A stretch of DNA of 64,000 nt from contig OW799237.1 of assembly GCA_941918925.1 (NCBI GenBank), positions 13,435,201-13,499,200 of the forward strand, in the 5' to 3' direction. The notes below the pieces were generated by a model. The model was not told the origin of the DNA. It made no database searches and saw only the letters and a list, made by a program, of their open reading frames with translations. Made by a program: the position numbers and the translations under genes. How positions within the stretch are numbered: the stretch's first letter is position 1; every line of letters starts with the position of its first letter. The stretch is from Phyto melanocephala. Its lineage: Eukaryota; Arthropoda; Insecta; Diptera; Rhinophoridae. Of this stretch, positions 11,351 through 23,540 are shown one piece after another.

Positions 11351-13140
11351 GTGCATTCTCCTTAACTTTTTTCTGTAAGAGGTCTAGGATTCTCGCATTC
11401 TCCACCCAGAGCTGCTGGTAACACCTCTATACCCCGGAACATGTTATCTGGGCTAAAACACTAAGACGTAAAAATTTTGCCCAGAAACCATGCTCCCGCG
11501 GGTATGCCATTTTAATAAAATTTCTTTCAAAAGCTGTATACTTTAAAAACTAACTTTAAAGAAGGAATCACACTAAAGGGTACGAGTATTAACGGCATTA
11601 GCTTACGTGGTAGTTTGATGTATTTAAATAGTCAAGAGATTTAAAGAAAATTTATTTTGACAACACCCCACCGATTATTAGATGAAAAGTGATTGGTTCA
11701 ACCTAAACAGGTGAGATGTCTCAATATATCATCAAGTCTAGATCCGAATATATTTCAAAGTTAGAGCTTACTGGCTCAGAAATCTATATTTACTGGCAGT
11801 AACAGCATGATATTCGCACATAAAGGGGAGAACTGTCTCCTCTTTTGCTAAAACTGACGCAGTCATTATCAAAAGGCAGTCTATAGACTGTGTTATAACA
11901 CTGCCTTACTCCTTGAAATATCCCGTACTTTACGGTTCAAAGGTTGCCCTTCAGAGTGAAAAGTCGTTTAATTCTAGTTAAAAGAATGATCAGAGATATA
12001 TGTTCGTTTCATGCTGCTTTTTAGAGGGCAAAGTCGTTTTAAACTAATTTAAGGAATGTCAGAGATAAATGTTTGTTATAGGAAATAGTCTTGCTAAATC
12101 TAGTGACTACGTTACGTTAAGCTAAGGATGACACTTTCTTGTGTTCCACTTACTCATGATAAGAGTTGTTGGTGGCATCGTCCTAAAGCCTTGTTCACAT
12201 CTATAACTTAAACAACATTTTCATTTCTATGGTAATTCCGTAAAACACTTCATATATTCCCAAAAATAAATAAAGAGTTGCCGCCATAGACTGGCGATAC
12301 CGTTAATAATTCAACTTTTTGTTGCGACTGATTTAAAAGCTTGCAATGGAAAGTCATAAAATTCGTCCTAAAAGTAATCAGATATTGCTAATTGATGTTG
12401 CATAGAATAATCTTTAACATTGAACATAAGTTGGGTGTCTTGAACCTGCAAAGACTTTAGAGTCTTATCAACTACTATGACGATTTCAGTATCAGAGTTA
12501 TATTCATCAAGTTTTACGATTGAGCAGCATAAACAGATGATTAAAGTTAATTATTAAAGTAAGTGTTGGAGTGCCAGAGCGAATTGATAACATTAGGTGG
12601 ACACTAGATCATCGCTCAAATTAAGCCCCATCATTAAGGCAGAGGCATTGAAAATTAATTTTGTTGTGTTAATAGCACCGTGAGAAAATATGCCGGTACC
12701 TTGAATTTATATAGGGTAATAAAAATAAAATTTTCTCTATGCCTTACAAACAGCTTCTTCTATGTATAATAAAATTTTGCAAAAATCTTTCCACCCTTAT
12801 TGAAAAACTTTAAGAAAAAAAACGTGCTTATTTAAAAACATCCTAGAATTTAATGACATCGTACTGTCACTTTTTACCTGTTCACCTTGCAATGAACTAA
12901 TTATCTTTAATTCAGCTTGAGATCTTGAAAATAAGTGTTGCAGTTTAAAGCCTTTTTTTATTACAAAAAGAAAAGACTGTGTTTCTCAGAACGACAAAAG
13001 TAAATTCCCATCAAATTTTTAGGATTTCCATAAATTTTAATTTTATTTCTAAATGCTTTACATTCCTCTCTAAACCATGGCGTGAGAAAATATGCTTAGC
13101 CCATGTGTGCGGTAACAAATGTGGCCATCTCTAAAATATT
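11351..13140. other. intergenic, nothing recognised
   Basis: No gene is seen. A diverged 72-bp tandem duplication lies at about 11962-12080 (AGTCGTTT..., GA(T)CAGAGATA, ATGTT(C/T)GTT in both units). The stretch 11400-11510 is less AT-rich and could be further retroelement debris. Confidence 0.35.
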
Positions 13141-15398
13141 CCTTTGGAAGAAATGGAAACATTTAAAAAGCGGCATTTTTTTTTTATTAGATTTCATACT
13201 TGTGTGATTTTCAATGTTGCATCATGATTGCCACACAACCACAATTATATCAAGGCCCTCACAATGACTACTTGCCACCTTCCTTATGATGAGGCGTTGA
13301 ATGCCTTTGAAAATAAGCGATGCATTCAAGCATTCACCGACAACAATTGCCACCAAAATGTCTAACGCTGTTTATTGTCTCATAAGCAATATCTGTGTGT
13401 GTGTGTGTGATTAGGCAGTCATGCAAAGCAGAACAGAATATGAGCATAATAAAACTCTAAATACACAACAACACCACAACACACAATAAGCGTTAATAAG
13501 AACACCAACATTTTAACAACAATAGCGACAAAAGGAAACAAAAGTAAATGTTACGCCTGCGCAAATGTTGTTGTTTGGATGTATGTATGTATGAATATTG
13601 TGTAAACGCTGCAGCCACTAAGCCACCTAAGAAGATCATTATTTTCGTTTCTCAACTAACTTCATCTCCTTCTAACTCTACTCTATTCGTAGTGCTCTTG
13701 TTAAACTATTCATTAACACATGTCTAAACTTATGCTCACGATCATGATGATCCTTTAAGTGTTTCTTTTGGTGGATTTACAGCATTAATGCGCGTGCCTC
13801 TCTGCGTCTCTCTATTGTTTTTTAACAAAATTAAAACGAGAGTAAAAATGTGCTGTAATCACTCGTTGTAATTGTATGTTGAGATCACACAACTTATGCC
13901 GCTTTTTAATTAGTTAAGGTGAGATCGGTTTTCATATTAACAGCAATAAAAAAAATAACTAAAGAGCGTTAAAAAGGCTGAGTATGTCAGGACATTAATA
14001 GCTTTTGGGAAAAAAAACACACACACAAAAAAATATTTTTGAACATTTGACCAACTGACGTAATTTTAAGGATTTGTGTAAATGTAGGCGTTCTAAAAAT
14101 TACACTTAAATATAAGATCATCATCACTATTTGAAAGGAAAAATATTACAAAAAAAATTTGTTTGAATATCCTTAGATGAACATGTAATTAATTGGCTTT
14201 TAAATGTTGAATCATCTTAAGATTGCTATGTGCGTCGATCCATCCAGGTAGTAGGAGTGATTTATTTGCTCACATCTGTTATGTAATCATAGCATTTGTT
14301 TCTTTACACTCTTCCCAGCTCTCCGAGGGTTTTCTAAATTAGTTTAAATTAATCATAATTTTCAATGTTAAATGGCTTTAAAAAACCAATTCTTAGCTGT
14401 TAAGAGAGAATATTTCCCATCTGAAAGAAAGGTGCTAAGAAACCAAGACGAAAACAAAGTCATGTTGTTTGATCTTTAGTTAAAACTTGCCTAAAAACAG
14501 TAGTCATTTACAAGAGCTTAAGTTGTATATTTGTTGGCCGAACGTTTTCGTTTCACTATGTAATTTTTTTCGTATACGTTTGTCTATTTTGTAAAGAGAT
14601 GGCATTTTTTTTTATTAATTTGAATGTTATAATCTTAATTAGTAAAGTATGAATAAGTCTAGCAAGTATTTAAGCCTTTGAAAAATCTTAAAATGTTTGT
14701 CATAACAGCAGGTAGGCTTAGCAGATTCAAGATCAAAGGTTCGAGTTATACTAGAAGCTAATATTTTTATGACTCCAACAGAAGCTGAATTATGAATGAA
14801 GTCGGAAGATCATAAGAAGAGGATAGAATGTAAGAACTGCGTTTAAAAATATTTTAAATTCTTTTGAGGTAATAATAGACGTTAACAAAGCTCGTGATCA
14901 CTTTTAAAGGGATAATTAATATTAATATGATCGCCCAGATTTCGTTTGAATGTCATACTCTCATACATCGTTCGTACTGGTGTGAGAATAAAAACAAATT
15001 TTAAACTGGGAAAATTAAGGCTTTGTTCATAACTTAAAAAGTTGGAATAGCGTACAGTGGGAGAATGAGATAAAATCATACTTGAATTTTGAATTTCTTT
15101 GGAATATATGTTCTATAGAACAGACTAGATTATTTTTCAACTTTCACTTCACTTTGAAGAACACTTTTAAAAGTTAAAAACTAACTTCAAGTTTGACTAG
15201 TAAGGAAGGAACTGTGGGACTAGGCAGGAAGGGGCAAAAATCTGCTGTCTTGTGCGGAAATCCAAATTTTGAGCGAACGAAAAATATTTTGAAATTAAGT
15301 AGGCCAAGTTTAGGAGACTAACATGATACAGTCTGCAAAGCATGCAAAAAAAGGGCAAACGTCCTGGGTATACATACAAAAGTCTTAAATGCAACATT
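13141..15398. other. intergenic; compositionally balanced stretch, candidate regulatory DNA
   Basis: The part 13190-13560 is non-repetitive and less AT-rich, and holds a (TG)8 microsatellite at 13394-13409. It reads like single-copy DNA and could be an enhancer of gsb or gsb-n; this is inference only. The remainder to 15398 shows nothing I recognise. Confidence 0.35.
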
Positions 15399-15631
15399 AC
15401 TTCATTATTATGGTGTCCCGGTGGACTAGTCAATAGGTGCTGGTCCGCTAGTTTGGGCGTTGCCGGTTCGATTCCCGCCAGAGACTCTGGACTGGTCTGC
15501 TTCTCTTTCTCTTTTATTCTAACTATTCTAATCATATGGAGCGCACAACATGCCAATTGGGCTTAAGTGTATACCTGTCCTTTTCAACCCATCCTAACCT
15601 AACCTAACCTAACCTAACCTACTTCATTATT
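15399..15631 (+). mobile_element. tRNA-derived SINE with target-site duplications
   Basis: The body is 15410-15620. It starts with a tRNA-like segment: an A-box-like stretch TGGACTAGTCAATAGG at 15422-15437, and a canonical B box GGTTCGATTCC at 15465-15475, so it carries an internal RNA polymerase III promoter. A tRNA-unrelated body follows, then a (CCTAA)n tail at 15593-15620. The 11-bp direct repeat ACTTCATTATT flanks it exactly (15399-15409 and 15621-15631), the hallmark of target-primed insertion by a LINE partner. A diverged second copy lies at 60393. The ORF through it is spurious. Confidence 0.88.
15593..15620 (+). repeat. (CCTAA)n tail of the SINE
   Basis: More than five perfect units of CCTAA. 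The other strand reads TTAGG, the canonical insect telomere repeat that Diptera have lost. Because it ends exactly at the target duplication, it is the SINE's 3' tail and not an interstitial telomere. Confidence 0.9.
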
Positions 15632-18480
15632 GTAGTATTTCAGAGTTTCGGATTGGATATTTCTAACCTAAAGGATACTTTTTGAAGCTTATGGATAAAT
15701 TCGAAGAACTGAACATGCAATATACCTGTTTATTATATGTGTTGGCCTTGCTCTTCTTCTATCTAACCAATTTTTTAAGGTAAAATTTTAAAGGCTACAT
15801 TTAAGTTGAGATGTTGAAATAATTCAATAAAACATGCTTAAGATTTAAATCGGTACAACAAATTAAATTAGTTGAAACGGAAAAAAAATTATTTTGGTTG
15901 GCTGGTTGTCGGTTTATATTCTATAAAAAAATACCACGTTTCAGCGCTATTAGGCTACATACTTGAATTATGAGCATCGACAACCTTTCCGCTGACATTA
16001 ACTATTGATCTCGCTTCTGTGGCTCGTTCTAGGAATCTGTGTGCTTTGTAAAAAAATTATCTTCTAAGAAGATAATGCTCCAAGGAGTGTACAATGGGTT
16101 TACAAGAAAGCCTACAGTGAGCAACCCTTAAGCAAGTATCAACTAATTTGGGCTTCTTAAACTCGTTAATGGATGCTGCAAATTCTTTAACTAAATGGGG
16201 TAAAACTTCTTTAATAACTTTTATGTGAATGCTTGTAAATGAATTTATGTTTCTATTAGGAATCGTACTGTCGTGGTCATGACAATCCAATGCGATATTT
16301 TGTTTTTGGGTGCGAAAAAGGCAGTCAAGTCAAGTCTTTGAAAAAATATTTGAAGGAAATAAACTTCTTACAATTGATAACATCTACCGAAGATCGAAAA
16401 TTAAATACAACTTTGGCGTATGAGTCTTAGCTTTAAAGTTTATTTAGAAGCAGCTTAATTGCATGCAAGAGTTGAAGAAAGTGGTTGTGGAATATGCAGT
16501 TTTTGAAATCATTGCGGCATTATGCGATGTATTTTAATATTTTTTTATATGTATATGAGTAAGGGACTTAAGGAAACTAGTTCCCACATTTCTAATATTT
16601 TAAGAAACTGTTACTAGATGACTTGAATACAGAATATTAGGAAAAAGTATTAACGAATTGCCATTGAAATAACCTGAGGAATCTGGCAATTGCACTAAAT
16701 AAAACAGTGCACAGTACCTATTTTTCTTCTGTAACACTTCCAAAACTAGAACTGGTTTTTAGAACACCTCACCAATTTTCAAACCGGTGATCGCTAAGTC
16801 GCGCTAAGCATTACAGTTTCCATTAGACCTACGCTTCGAGTCATTCAGTTAAAGATTGCTAACCAGGAACCAGCACAGCTGTAGCTACAATAAATCATTA
16901 TATTAAAAAAAGTTTATTTCAGCTGGTTAGAATAAAATCCCCGCAGAAGTTCTTCCTAGCATTTACAATGTGATATTATTATCTATTCATAAACATGCTT
17001 CCTTATTCCAGCACAACCCAGCAAAATCTTTACTTACCTAGTTAATTAGCAAGTAATATTGGAGATATACATAAACTAGTTACTTTTCGACCGAACAACT
17101 ACTTATTTTTGTTTGAGTTGTTCCAGAAATCATGACCCTCGCTTACAAATGAACTTACAAAAAGTAATTTCCAATAAAGCTGAATTATAGCTGGAAATTT
17201 TAATACTGTTGCGATACAAAAAAAACTTAAAATTATAATATTGTGCATATTATATATTATTTATAACCAATAGGTCATTACACTGTATTTTAAAATAATG
17301 ATGTTGGTAATGACCCCTCATTACTATGTAATGTAGGAAATAATTACAACCTATTAAACAATTTCAAAAAGATTTTGCTGGGAACGTCCTGCATTAGTAG
17401 AGATATCGCCTGAGTGGCGCATCACAAAATAATAATCAAGAGCTCGTTTTTCCAGATGAATTCTTCTTTAGCTTTCTCTAAATATCCAAGATGAAGATTG
17501 CTTTTCAGATTGAATCCTAGTTACTTGCCAAACGAAGGAAAAGTAAATAAAGAACCACGAACTGGTGTACAACTCTGCCGAAAAGACATTAGTATTTGTT
17601 AGGGCAAATAAACTAATACAAAAAGGAGAAACGATTAATTTTGTAGACAATAACCAATCAAATCATTAATACCCAGTTTAGGTTTTCATAGCTCGCAGAA
17701 ACTATGTATGAAATTCCTAGTTTCAAAAGTAGCTTGCAAGTTCTCTACAGAAAGGGGTTTGAAGTTTATATATCAATTTGGCCTACTACGGTGAACTGCA
17801 TGTGTGCTGATCTAATATAACATTGTAGATCTAGAAGCAGTCAAAACGTTACTTAATGTTAAAAAACTATAAGACATGGAATTTTTTAAAAACCCCCTTT
17901 AAAAGCACATTGCCCACTCTACAGAATATTAGATTTCTCACAGACTTAGGTCGTACACAGAAGAAATTTATGCATTCGGTTTAAAAGTTATAAACATTGA
18001 AATACTTAAAACAATTTAAACATTTTATAATTTATAGTTAGCCACTGAAAGGCATATAAATTGTACGTTTTAAATGTGTTTGTAAGATTTATTATTCTTA
18101 ACCCAAATGACCTTTAAAACTAAGCCGTTGCAAAATAATCAAATTCTGTCAATAGCATGTATAGTTTACTACACATTCGATTCGCTGGATTAAATTCTAG
18201 ATTTTCAATTTATACTTGTGTTAAACAATGTTCTAATTCTTATCAAACAGTTAACATTTGATTTATTAGTATTTCTCATAATGATACAAGTACCTTTTGA
18301 ATACACATTTCCAATAAACATACACAATTCTACTACATTTTGTGAATAAATAGTGTAGTAATAATTTCATAATTTGACATTGAATAATGGTTTAACATCT
18401 AGTTCAGTTCGTATTAGTGGTTGTTGTAGAATATTATAATTTTTTTTTATTTAATAAAACATATTAATAGCAACATAAAT
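15632..18480. other. intergenic, nothing recognised
   Basis: About 2.8 kb of AT-rich sequence. Short ORFs (for example minus strand 16057-16290 and 17468-17650) have no recognisable domains and no splice context. No repeat match elsewhere in the window was noticed. Confidence 0.35.
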
Positions 18481-18536
18481 AAATGCTCATTTAGCCAGCA
18501 ATCAGTAGAATAATATCATAATAAATCTCATAAAAT

Positions 18537-18722
18537 ATGCAGCAAAATCATACAAGTTCCCAGCCCCCCCCATTTAAAGTAGAAAAAGTCGACTACTTAG
18601 AGGAGAAAGAAATGTATGTAAATCTATGGGATGCACTTCACTTACAAATACTTCTGGCTGTGGTACTGGTGCTACTACTACTACTACTACTTCTAATTCT
18701 ACGTGCATATTGGAATCAATAA
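18537..18722 (+). CDS. candidate single-pass membrane micropeptide (61 aa)
   Basis: I do not recognise this product. The ORF is 61 codons plus TAA. An in-frame TAA stands directly upstream, so this ATG is the first possible start, and its context has A at -3. Residues 1-35 are hydrophilic with a Pro triplet and an acidic cluster (DYLEEKE). About residues 36-56 form one uninterrupted hydrophobic helix rich in Leu and Val, followed by RAYWNQ at the C-terminus, as in a tail-anchored or type II micropeptide. The ORF is visibly less AT-rich than its flanks. Against it: most of the Leu run comes from a (CTA)n microsatellite at 18672-18691, there is an eight-C homopolymer near the 5' end, and no homologue or splice context is known to me. 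It lies alone in the gsb to gsb-n interval. It is either a real small gene or a chance ORF. Confidence 0.3.
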   Translation: MQQNHTSSQPPPFKVEKVDYLEEKEMYVNLWDALHLQILLAVVLVLLLLLLLLILRAYWNQ

Positions 18723-18794
18723 CAGGCAGCGGTAAATGGTGGTTTTGTGCTTTTGATGTGATTTATTTACCAAAACAAATGCATGTTAGTTATG

Positions 18795-18820
18795 CACACA
18801 CGCACGCACACACACACACA
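18795..18820. repeat. (CA)n microsatellite
   Basis: CA repeats with two CG interruptions. Confidence 0.95.
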
Positions 18821-19361
18821 AATGCTTACAGAAATGGTAACACTCATACAAATCTACACACCTAATATTCATTGTAGTATTCGTTACTTCATTGCTGGCT
18901 TGATAGGAATCATTGATTTTGTTATAGAAAGCCAAAAAAAAAGAAAAGAAATTGGTTCTTTTTGAGCATTTAAATATAGAAAATTAATGATGTGATTATG
19001 TGAAAGATCTATGGAGCAGAAAAATTTTAATTTACCAGAATATGGAATATTAAGACAAAATCTTGGGAGAAACTAAAATTATGTTTAATTGACATAATTT
19101 ATAGTTTCTACTTACAGAATATTTAAATTGAAACTATTTTTTATTTTACTAAAGTTTTCGGCCAAATATCCTCACATAAAGCTTCTGTATTGGGCTTTCA
19201 TACATTGGTAGCATTTCCACGTTTGCTATACAGTAACAGACCAACCTAACAAGAGCGGCAGGCGTTGCGTAATATTTCGCTGAGCTGTAATGCTGAGGTA
19301 ACAAACCTAAGGCATATTCATACAGGTATATGCAAGAGCGAATCGATACAATAAAGCAACT
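18821..19361. other. intergenic, nothing recognised
   Basis: AT-rich. The 153-codon minus-strand ORF at 19149-19610 overlaps the dispersed repeat that follows, has low complexity and no domain, and is not called. Confidence 0.4.
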
Positions 19362-19640
19362 TTTGTGGGGATGTTTTATGTTAAGGCCAATTCGTATATC
19401 AGGGATGGAAAAGTTGTTATGATATATTAAATATAATAAAATTTGATTATAAAAAGGATATAAATTATAAATTAATGACGCAAAAGCAACAAATATACAT
19501 AAATTTAGGACATTTATTATCAAAAAAGTACACTTAACCGAACTCAAAATCATATTTTCCTTCCCTGCATTAATAAATAAAATCAAGGCAAATTCAACCA
19601 ATTTTGACACAAAGTTTCCCCATCATCTGGGCTGATAATT
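19362..19640. repeat. dispersed repeat, copy 2
   Basis: Same family as 1-275, with CAGGGATGGA at about 19397 facing TTCCCTGCATTAA at about 19560. Homology continues outside these inverted motifs on both sides, so they are internal and not the true ends. Confidence 0.6.
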
Positions 19641-19857
19641 TACTTGTATAAATTCGCCTTGGACAAACCCCAGCAAGTGCGTCCAAGGTTGTGTAATGAA
19701 CAGTAATGTTCACTTATGTTGTTTTTATTAAAACTCACTAATTAAAAATAAAATCGCTAGATTAACCTGACAATAGCTAAAATGGCATTTTTTTTCAACA
19801 ATTACATGAGTAACAAAAGCAACAACAGTTGTGTCGCTGCCAACTTCCATACTTTAT

Positions 19858-20439
19858 GCTATAAACACAATCAAGTCCACCGACCATCGACTACAAAATG
19901 TCAAAAATAGAATACATACGTGCTTATGAGAATATTTCTTTTAGCCGCTACTCGACTACCGACTACACAGCTACTTTTGTAGCTCGTAGCCAACTTAGGC
20001 TAATTTCTATTTTTCTTGGCTACAAAAAACAGATTAGTGCTGCCAATACAATAAATGCATGAAATGGTGGTTTCAAAAACGCAATACATTATATATCGCT
20101 ATTAAAAACGCGAAAAACTATTATAGTGGCACCATTGAAAAATAATAATCATCCGTTCATTTCTTAACATTTTTCATTTACTTTTTATTTGTCAAATTTT
20201 CCATTTAGTTATTTTTTCATCAATTTCTAATTTGTTTCATTTATATTTATTTAAAAAAAATTAAGTTTGTTTTGTTTTGGTTAACTTTAATACATTTGTC
20301 AAAACAGATGTTTATTTTTTGTAGTTAGTGGTCGGTAGTCGTTAAAAGAATTAAGTAGCTGGCGACTTGGCTATTTTTGTAGCTAGCTACTTTTGTAGTC
20401 GGTAGTCGATGGTCGGTACCCTTTGATTGTGTTTATAGC
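19858..20439. mobile_element. foldback (long terminal inverted repeat) element, about 580 bp
   Basis: The left end GCTATAAACACAATCAA (19858-19874) and CGACCATCGACTAC (19881-19894) are inverted at the right end (20396-20439). The inner arms repeat short modules of the type AGTCGGTAGT and CTACTTTTGTAG on both sides. The spacer is AT-rich and noncoding. This is a nonautonomous MITE or foldback element. I could not fix a target duplication. A separate 9-bp inverted repeat, AACGCCTTG at 20442-20450 against 20473-20481, sits just outside. Confidence 0.78.
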
Positions 20440-20586
20440 TTAACGCCTTGTCAAAATAGGATTTTCGAATCGCAAGGCGTTGCCGCCGTATTTCGGCTTG
20501 TTTCATACAAATTGTATGAACATGAGAATTTTTAACAGCCAAAAAACGCTTGGCGCTCTAGTTTAGGTTTGGCTGTAAACGAATAA

Positions 20587-21140
20587 AATCAGCACATTTT
20601 ATTATATTTAAAAAAACGCTTTAAGTTTGTTGAAGCCTTTTACGAAATTGGGCGTTTAAATCAAAATGCATTTTGTGCACTTCGCGACATTTTTGGTCAT
20701 CTTAATGGACCAAATGTGTGCACAATAGGGAGAATTGTGAGCCAATTTCAGCAAACCGGTTCTGTGGGAAATGTGAAAAGACCCATACATGTTCACCCAG
20801 TTCTTTCTGCGGAATACATTGCTGTTGTTTGCGATGGTGTGTCAGAGAAGCTATTAACCTCAACTCGTCGCCACGGCCAACAATTAAACATCTCACCAAC
20901 ATCACTGATGCGAATTTTGAAAAAAGATTTGAATTTACACACTTACAAGGTTCAATTGACTCAAGAACTGAAGCCCACCGATCATATTAAGCGTCATCAA
21001 TACGCCATTTTTTTATGAACAGATAGAATGGTGACTTTACAAAAAAAAGCACACATTCACCTCAGTGAATTCGTTAACAAAGAGAATTGCCATATTTAGG
21101 CAAATGAGAATTAACGATTGATTGTAAAAAAGTCGATGCA
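20587..21140 (+). mobile_element. Tc1/mariner-type transposase relic, N-terminal two thirds
   Basis: The frame is open from 20587 to 21018 and reads as the DNA-binding half: FVEAFYEIGRLNQNAF, IGRIVSQFQQTGSVGN, the HTH-type QQLNISPTSLMRILKKDL, then YKVQLTQELKPTDH. After a stop, the catalytic block is visible as KKAHIHLSEFVNKENCHI (about 21040-21100), with the first catalytic Asp already lost. Sequence stops matching after VKKSMH. No start codon lies where the protein should begin. It is the same subfamily as 51000-52170. Confidence 0.82.
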
Positions 21141-23339
21141 TAGTTTTTTTTTCATTTCTAATACTCGATTTTCTTCCTAAAAAATACTTTTTATTTTTAT
21201 TTTATTAAAGAGGGAGTCTCCGAATGTGGGTGTTTAGGGGGTTTAAGTCCTTCTCTTATCATAAAAAATTGTGTATTTAAGCGACTGAATTGTACATCCA
21301 CTTCCACAACACCACTTGTCAACAGGAAGGTCTCTCTTTCATTACAAATAAAAAATTTCTTTCAAAGAGTCTGTATTCAAACTTGTTAGAAAAATATTTA
21401 TAATCAACTCCCGTGTTTTATATAAACTTTACACAGTTAAAAAACTTAAATTAAATTTTTTTAAAATTCTATTAAATTTCCAACCTGCAGCACTCATACA
21501 CTTATTCTTTTCATAAAATAATAACTGCACCGACATTGTCATAGACAATGTTATTATCACGTGCCAACGGAAGCTAAAGTTTCCATCTCTCTTCCGTTCT
21601 ATATGATGCAGCATTGACAAAAGGCAACAAATACCAAGAAATCATAAACATTTAAAGATGAGTAAGAGGCTGCCTTCAAAACTGAAAAGTAAAACTGTTT
21701 TATTTATTTGCTTGGTACTGTTGCTCATAATTTAGATGGCGTTTTTGAAATTTTTATTGAATTGTCAGTAATATTTTTAAAAATGGTTTATAGGGTTTTT
21801 TAAATTTTTTTTTAAATTATATTTTAAGGTATTTATGTAACAAATGTTCACCTTTGTTAATTTCCACAAGTTTGTATAAAATTTTACCTTAAAAAAAGCT
21901 TCCTTTATACGAATTTCCATACATTCAAAAAACTCAGGTCGAAAGGATACCAACCAACAATTTTTTAACTGGAAATTTTGCCATCCCCAGCACAAAATTA
22001 AAATTTCCCAGCATGTGGAAAGTGCAAGCGATATAGTTCAAAAATTTCCATTGTTAATTAGGGGATATTCTACGTGATTTATGGTTTTTTTTTTTTTTTC
22101 TAAGTGAGTTGATTTAGTTTATTTAAAAAGCTAAGCTGCTTTTTTTAGTTGTAAAAATTTTGATTTTGTTTAAATCGACTTAAACAGGAAGTCTCTGAAT
22201 AAACCCTTAAATTTACCATTCAGTTCAAATATTCAAAAAACACAATATGCGGCTCTTTTCTGTGAAATTCTCCACAATAAAAGAATTTTCGAAACGGTAT
22301 TTATTGACATACACCCGCGACTCTTTGATCCGTTGCCTTCACCCAGCAAAAATATTAAAAATTATTTTGGGACACCCTATAATTTACTGGTGAACATTAT
22401 TCCAAATATATAATTTAAGGAAGTAAATTAAATTGACTAGGAAGTTTCAAAGAACTCCTTTGAATATTTCTTAGTGTTTCTAAGGAATAACAAACTTTAT
22501 ACACCTTTTGTCACTTCTGGAGAAGGGTATGAATAAGTGACGGAGTAGGATAACTATACAAGACGGGGTATTTTTTAAATATCACTACTTTGAAGAATAC
22601 AAAACTCCTTAAAAAAAAACCTAAAATTTAAGTAAATAGAGGAGCACATTTAAGCAAGATAGACTCCTGCAGCCGAAAGAGTTTAATATGGAGACACCTA
22701 AAACATAAAGTCACAAGAAAGATTCCGTAACTCGATTAACATTTTCAGACGAACAGAAGCAAAATCGACAAACGTTTTTTAGCTGCAGATTTTTGCAATC
22801 GCAAAATTCGATTTAAATAGGGCGATGGTAGTGAAGTTGTCTGCAAAACAACTGTTGTTGGTTGTTTATTATTAAGTTTTTTTTTATTATTGTTGAAGAG
22901 TAATACCATTTCAGCTATTTTAGGACACTGTACTTATGGCCCGATAAGCGGAATAAAGCACCACGCTTGTCGCTCTTGTTTAAGCTTGTCTATTAGTTAG
23001 TGTAATAGAAAACTCCCATACTTGCAAGTTAGATGAAAACACTGGAAGTCTGACTTTGTCAATATCTTAAGTTATTCCAAATTTGGTGCTACTAAAAGAT
23101 TCTTAACTAAACCGAAATTGGAATATGTTTAAAGATAAATAAATTAAATTTCATATCTTCTGTACTAGTAGAGGGTATGAGGTCATGTAACATGTAGGGG
23201 GGTTATCGAAGAAAACCTCTTACATAATCGGGTCCCTTTTCGACCACCTTCGTTTCCCAGAGATTACGAGGCTACCAAAAAAAGGGTATCCCTGAACTTA
23301 TTGAGTCCCATGCCATCCCAGGCGTTTGTTTGCTCTAGA
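21141..23339. other. intergenic, nothing recognised
   Basis: AT-rich; poly-T at 22087-22099. Phrases such as GGGTATGA near 22530 and 23170 resemble the edges of the dispersed TATACCC family, but no full copy can be delimited. Confidence 0.35.
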
Positions 23340-23540
23340 CTTTTGTGACTGATGATTATCTACAATCCTTATCACAAAGTCCTTTGTAGCCGCCAGCATC
23401 TGCCCAACGTGTGCCTGCCGGTGGTACTAAGTCTAGTGCCAGCCATTGCCGGATATTCGCATACTACTTGCGCCGCTGTCTCAGCAGTCTCAAGGCACAT
23501 TCTGCAAACATCATCCTTCACAACCGAGGTAAGTATTATC
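23340..23540 (-). mobile_element. non-LTR retrotransposon ORF2 C-terminal fragment
   Basis: The minus strand reads DDVCRMCLETAETAAQVVCE, then PAMAGTRLSTTGRHTLG. This is the cysteine-knuckle tail (CRMC, then C-x-x-P) found after RNase H in R1/I/LOA-type non-LTR retrotransposons. The conserved His of the knuckle is replaced (AAQVVCE instead of AEHVLCE). The reading frame is intact over about 70 codons, but no reverse transcriptase lies upstream. The fragment is 5'-truncated or broken. Confidence 0.7.

Noticed and set aside
15411..15490. A tRNA gene
   Set aside because: The A and B boxes are present, but the stems do not close into a cloverleaf and the flanks are SINE-like with target duplications.
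15197..15566. 119-codon minus-strand and 74-codon plus-strand ORFs
   Set aside because: They run through the SINE and its target duplication, so they are not host genes.
15593..15620. Interstitial telomere or chromosome-fusion scar
   Set aside because: The CCTAA run ends exactly at the SINE target duplication, so it is the element's tail.
19149..19610. 153-codon minus-strand ORF
   Set aside because: It overlaps a dispersed repeat, is low in complexity and has no recognisable domain.
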